NCBI GenBank assembly: GCA_026413225.1
Contig: CM048552.1
Coordinates: 60,279,001 to 60,343,000, forward strand
From: Otis tarda
Taxonomy: Eukaryota; Chordata; Aves; Otidiformes; Otididae
Reading direction: 5' to 3'
Length of the DNA: 64,000 bases
In this document: positions 60,401 through 64,000 of the stretch, piece after piece
Layout: every line of letters begins with the position of its first letter
Numbering within the stretch: the first letter of the stretch is position 1
Position numbers and translations under genes: made by a program
The notes under the pieces: generated by a model
What the model was told of the DNA's origin: nothing
Seen by the model: only the letters and a program-made list of their open reading frames with translations
The model's database searches: none

Positions 60401-62068
60401 TTGATGGGGGGTTGGGAAGAAGTTTTAAAGCTTTCCAAAGAGTCTTGTTATCCCAGCATACTAATGTATTCTACCAAAGCTGTGTTAATCTTTTTAAATA
60501 TCTTTGTATAAAGACTGTAAAATCCTAGTTGGTTACGTGGGTTGCAGTCGTTCTGCAGCAGCTATTCATTTCACTCAATAACTTACCTTGCAACAAAATA
60601 AAATAGAAAGCCTATCTATCTGTTATTATCTCTTTGCATGTAATTATTGGCTTGCTGCCGTCCCCCGCTATGCAAAATCTTTGAAATCTTTCTTGCTCCC
60701 CTTTACATGCTTTTCCTCCAACATGACACACAACTCAAGAAGTTATCTTTAGGTTCAGGAGTCAACAAACTATCCATCACTTTCAGGCCTCTGTGGAGGA
60801 AGACAAATAAATGCAGGAATGAAAGGACAATGGAATCTCTAAAATGCGCCCTGTTTCCTCTGACTAACCAACTGATAGATACAAACCGGCTCTTGTGGTT
60901 CGCACTCAAGGATGACTGTAAAAGCTTTTGACAGCTAAATGAGGTGGGGTGGGGATTTTTTTTACATAAAGATACTTGATTTAGGACTGTTTCTTCACTG
61001 TGAGGAAGATGTGTTAGCTCTGTCAGCTTCCAATGAGCAATAGACTGGCCCCTTCACTCTTACCTAGGAAAAGCACAGGGCCACTGTCTGTCTGCCTGCT
61101 TCGGGTTAGTGGCAGATTTTTCTTCTCAAGCTCTGCAAGACCCTCAAGTTACAACTTACTGGCTGAAGCACTACGAGAACAGACCCCAGAATACAACCTG
61201 GAACCTGGCATGGCACTTAAGGAAGCTAATAGGCAAAAACCCACTGCTTGCTGTAACAGGGGGAGATGTATTTGTTTTACTGGGACTGCTTATCCCAAGA
61301 TGTCTACTGGGACACCCGACATTTTGCAAATGCTTCCTCTGAGATACGCTATCAGCATACAAAACAGGCTCTTTGAGTGCTCTCATCAGTTGTGCGCACA
61401 GATAACTTGAGATGACAAGTAAGGCAAAGCAAACCAGATTATCAGCTGACAGGGAGATACTGATCTTGGTGACAGTCACAAGAAGTCTGCAGGAACTCAG
61501 CTGGGCTCCATCAAATTATTTGCCCTCCACAAATATCACCAAGTTCAGGCACTGTCCCAGGAGGGGGAAGGACACTTGTTTTTGCAGCTTTGTAAGACCA
61601 GCTGTGCACTGGTAGGTGTAAGCACAAGTAGTTACAGGTCCTCTTCTCTCTTAGCGGGTCTCTGAGAACCTTGCAAGGTTGGAGGACAGGCTGCTATGTG
61701 TAAACTCTTCTGCTGGAGAAGGCATACTGCCATTCCCAGATGGATGAGAGCAGTGCAAGTCTGCCTAAGGCATCAAAAATTGGGAAGACAGAATTATCTT
61801 TACCGAGGTGTCATAAGTAAGTCAGGGAAAATTTTCTCTGCTAATTGATTTTCACCGGAGCAACTGCAGTCTAACATCATCTGAAGCTGAAACAAGGCGA
61901 GGGGCCTCCAAAAGCCCTCATAAATGTTCTTCACATGTCACTTCACCAGAGGCAACCAAAAGTTATTGTGCTTACTCCACAGTTCTCCTTGTAGCTATTC
62001 TGACCAAAAAAAAAATGCCTTTCAGTCAAAGAGAGGGTTTAAAAAATGTACTATAAACCTGTCATCCC
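60401..62068. other. Non-coding stretch
   Basis: The largest open frame is 125 codons (61033-61410, plus), overlapped on the opposite strand by a 102-codon frame. No domain recognised. No repeat classified. Confidence 0.5.
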
Positions 62069-62263
62069 ATGAGGGTGGCGAGGCACTGGAATAGGTTGCC
62101 CAGAGAAGTTATGGATGTCCCATCCCTGGCAGTGTTCAAGACCAAGCTGGATGGGGTTTGAGCAACCTGATCTAGTGGAAGGTGTCCCTGCCCATCACAG
62201 GGGGGTTGGACTAGAGGATCTTTAAAGTCCCTTCCAGCCCAAACCATCCTATGATTTTATGAT
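62069..62263 (+). mobile_element. CR1 LINE fragment, 3' end only
   Basis: Plus-strand CR1: gagggtggcgaggcactgga, ataggttgcccagagaagtt, tcccatccctggcagtgttc, gagcaacctgatctagtgga, ggttggactagaggatcttt, and the tail ccaaaccatcctatgatttt-atgatc. The diverged tail units and substitutions suggest an older copy than the one at 7.7 kb. It may start a little further left (from about 62036), where the similarity is weak. Confidence 0.92.
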
Positions 62264-63195
62264 CTGACCTCTGCTATAAAACTTATGAAACTCCATGGGC
62301 CACTTTCTAGCTAGCCCACCTCTAGAGCAGCCCCCTGGACAGCAGAGCTGCAGAAGCTGAGGATAAGGCCCTCATCTGAGAGGGTGTCAGAAGTGTTTGA
62401 CACACCAATTGCAAGGCTCACTTCCATTGCCATAAATTGTATAAATTCAGAGTTTAAAGATGTCTTAAGAAACTTCAGAAAGTGGGTCAAAATTCAGTCA
62501 CAAAAGATTCACCTGAATGTCCCATAAGGATGCAGCATACAGTTAATCTCTAGGTTCATGGGAGATGTTCTGCTGGAATTAGTTTTAAATACTTCCTGTC
62601 TCCGTTCTTCTTTGTGGACCCTGTTCTTGATCCAATCTAAATCTCCCTTGATCCGTTAGTGTTTTTCCATCTTTTGATGAAGTTTTCACTAGTGAACCGA
62701 TAGCTTTGTCCAGCAAAGTCTCTCAGACTCAGAAGGGACTTTTTGGATGAGATCTCTTCACATGGATTATTTCTTCTATCTCCTTTCTTGCTCGAGACGT
62801 TACATTACATCCTCACTCTTACAGCAGAGTTCCTTACTGTGAACCATGACTGAACTTCTGAGAGAGCTGTCCTGATCACTGTACCAGGACCAGTTTCACC
62901 TGCCAGCTGCATCACTACACTATTCCTCATTTTTAATTGTGACATGTCCCCAACCCTAATTTGAATTATCCTAAATCTCTGCTCCATTGACTAACCTTTT
63001 GTCTTTCCATCACTCCTTCAGAAGTGTTGTCTGCTTATGTCAGTGTCTCAGTGATAGCTAACTTTCATGTTTTATTCACTGAAACATCCCTATTCAGGTT
63101 ATTCCTGAGTAGCAGACTATAACAAGGACAGCAGAGCTTTCCACTCTCCTCAAGTAGCCCCACTGGCTGCATAATTGTCCTCAACGCAACAGAAG
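62264..63195. other. Non-coding stretch
   Basis: Open frames do not exceed 60 codons. Nothing recognised. Confidence 0.55.
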
Positions 63196-63285
63196 ACTGC
63201 TCTCTGCCAGAAAATTCAGTATTAGAGGTTAGTTTGAAGGACTGCTCTTTTCAAGAAAATCCCATATTAGAGGTTAGTTTGAAGG
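63196..63285. repeat. Tandem duplication, 2 x 45 bp
   Basis: Unit 1 (63196-63240) and unit 2 (63241-63285) both start actgctct and end tattagaggttagtttgaag-g. Six mismatches, all in the first half, leave the last 23 or so bases identical. Confidence 0.95.
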
Positions 63286-64000
63286 ACATCTGAGTGAAGT
63301 TACCTGTAAATGTCCCCCTTGTGATACCCCCAGGTAGGGTAGGAAGCATAATTTCACCTCCATATAATGAAGGACATACAAAAGAGAATAAAATGTGTTC
63401 CTTTCTCTGCCATAGTGAGATAACTCCTTGAGTGGCTGCAGTAGTCAAACAGGGAGCTAGAAGGAGGCTGCGGCATCAACACCTCCCTCTGCCTCCAGCC
63501 ACATCCTCCTCTTTATCTACAAACTCATCATCTGTTACCAGAAGGATGAAGGGTAACAACTTTATTTGCTCAAGAGGTACAGAGGCCACTTGTACTAAGC
63601 AGGAGACGTTGCTCGGGAAAATTCAAGCAAGAGGGAGGTGGATGGAGAAGGGTTGTGCTGAAGTGAAGTGACTTGCTCATTGCCCACTAAGAAGTTTGTG
63701 CCAAGATGCAGAAGAAGGTCTCCTCACTTGAACCCCAGACCTCACCTTTAGCCACATACAGATCTTTTTATTTTCCAGGTACTGCCACTCTGACGTCTGG
63801 GCTATTTTAACCATGGGTATAGCTAGACTGAACTGACTGTCTGGAGCAAAGAAGCTGCACTAGCAGACCTGAGCTTAGCTTTTATGCACATGTAGGGAAG
63901 GTGCTTTGCTGTTCATCCATCATTCAGCTGATTGTGAGTGTATTTCCCTGAAGAAAATAAATAAATATAAACATTAGCTTTCAGACAGAGAGATTTGCCC
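63286..64000. other. Non-coding stretch at the window end
   Basis: One open frame of 79 codons (63432-63671, plus), unrecognised. No repeat classified. Confidence 0.5.

Noticed and set aside
1..64000. Search by eye for CRISPR arrays, rRNA, tRNA, U6/7SL/5S copies and mitochondrial insertions
   Set aside because: None of the diagnostic strings or repeat-spacer patterns was found. The DNA is eukaryotic nuclear in character.

Overview
The window looks like a piece of a bird nuclear genome. The main evidence is several copies of the chicken-repeat-1 (CR1) LINE, which end in the typical (ATTCTRTG)n 3' tail, and a solo LTR of a kind I recognise from avian genomes. I see no L1, Alu or B1 type repeats. 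The base composition is AT-rich, with only small GC-rich patches. The species cannot be named from this.

I find no host protein-coding gene that I can defend. The only open frame with a recognisable product is the reverse-transcriptase part of a CR1 ORF2 (minus strand, about 7.8-9.0 kb). All other open frames are short (mostly 60-100 codons, at most 203), and none is recognisable. The window therefore reads as intergenic DNA or the inside of a large intron. I saw no tRNA, rRNA, snRNA, CRISPR array, or phage or plasmid feature.

Layout. 0-3.7 kb is unique AT-rich sequence with one short relic near 2.75 kb. 3.7-5.8 kb is a long, badly decayed ancient CR1 (plus). 7.7-9.2 kb is the youngest-looking CR1 (minus), with a 414-codon open RT segment. 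9.2-18 kb is mostly plain sequence with a 25-bp tandem duplication at 13.6 kb and a short CR1 tail at 18.0-18.2 kb. 20.3-21.4 kb holds an ancient relic, a minimal CR1 tail (plus) and a CR1 fragment (minus) arranged tail to tail. 22.4-26.4 kb holds a pyrimidine tract and a pair of related ~120-bp sequences. 30.7-31.2 kb is a CR1 fragment (plus). 35.8-36.0 kb is a 205-bp foldback element with tRNA-like arms. 36.8-37.8 kb is a second ancient CR1 (plus). 44.26-45.34 kb is a solo LTR with a perfect 5-bp target duplication. 48.0-48.4 kb is a third ancient CR1 (minus). 51-54 kb has the longest unexplained open frames. 60.2-60.4 kb holds an ancient sauropsid/amniote repeat. 62.07-62.26 kb is a CR1 tail, and 63.2 kb a 45-bp tandem duplication.

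There is no set of genes acting together. The content is a layered record of insertions: very old amniote repeats and CR1 lineages, then avian CR1 copies, an ERV now reduced to one LTR, and small local duplications. I did not find a new biological system. The most useful leads are the foldback tRNA-like element, the unclassified repeat pair at 22.5/26.3 kb, the solo LTR with intact target duplication, and the unusually long ancient CR1 relic. Family identifications of repeats rest on recalled sequence patterns, not on a database search.
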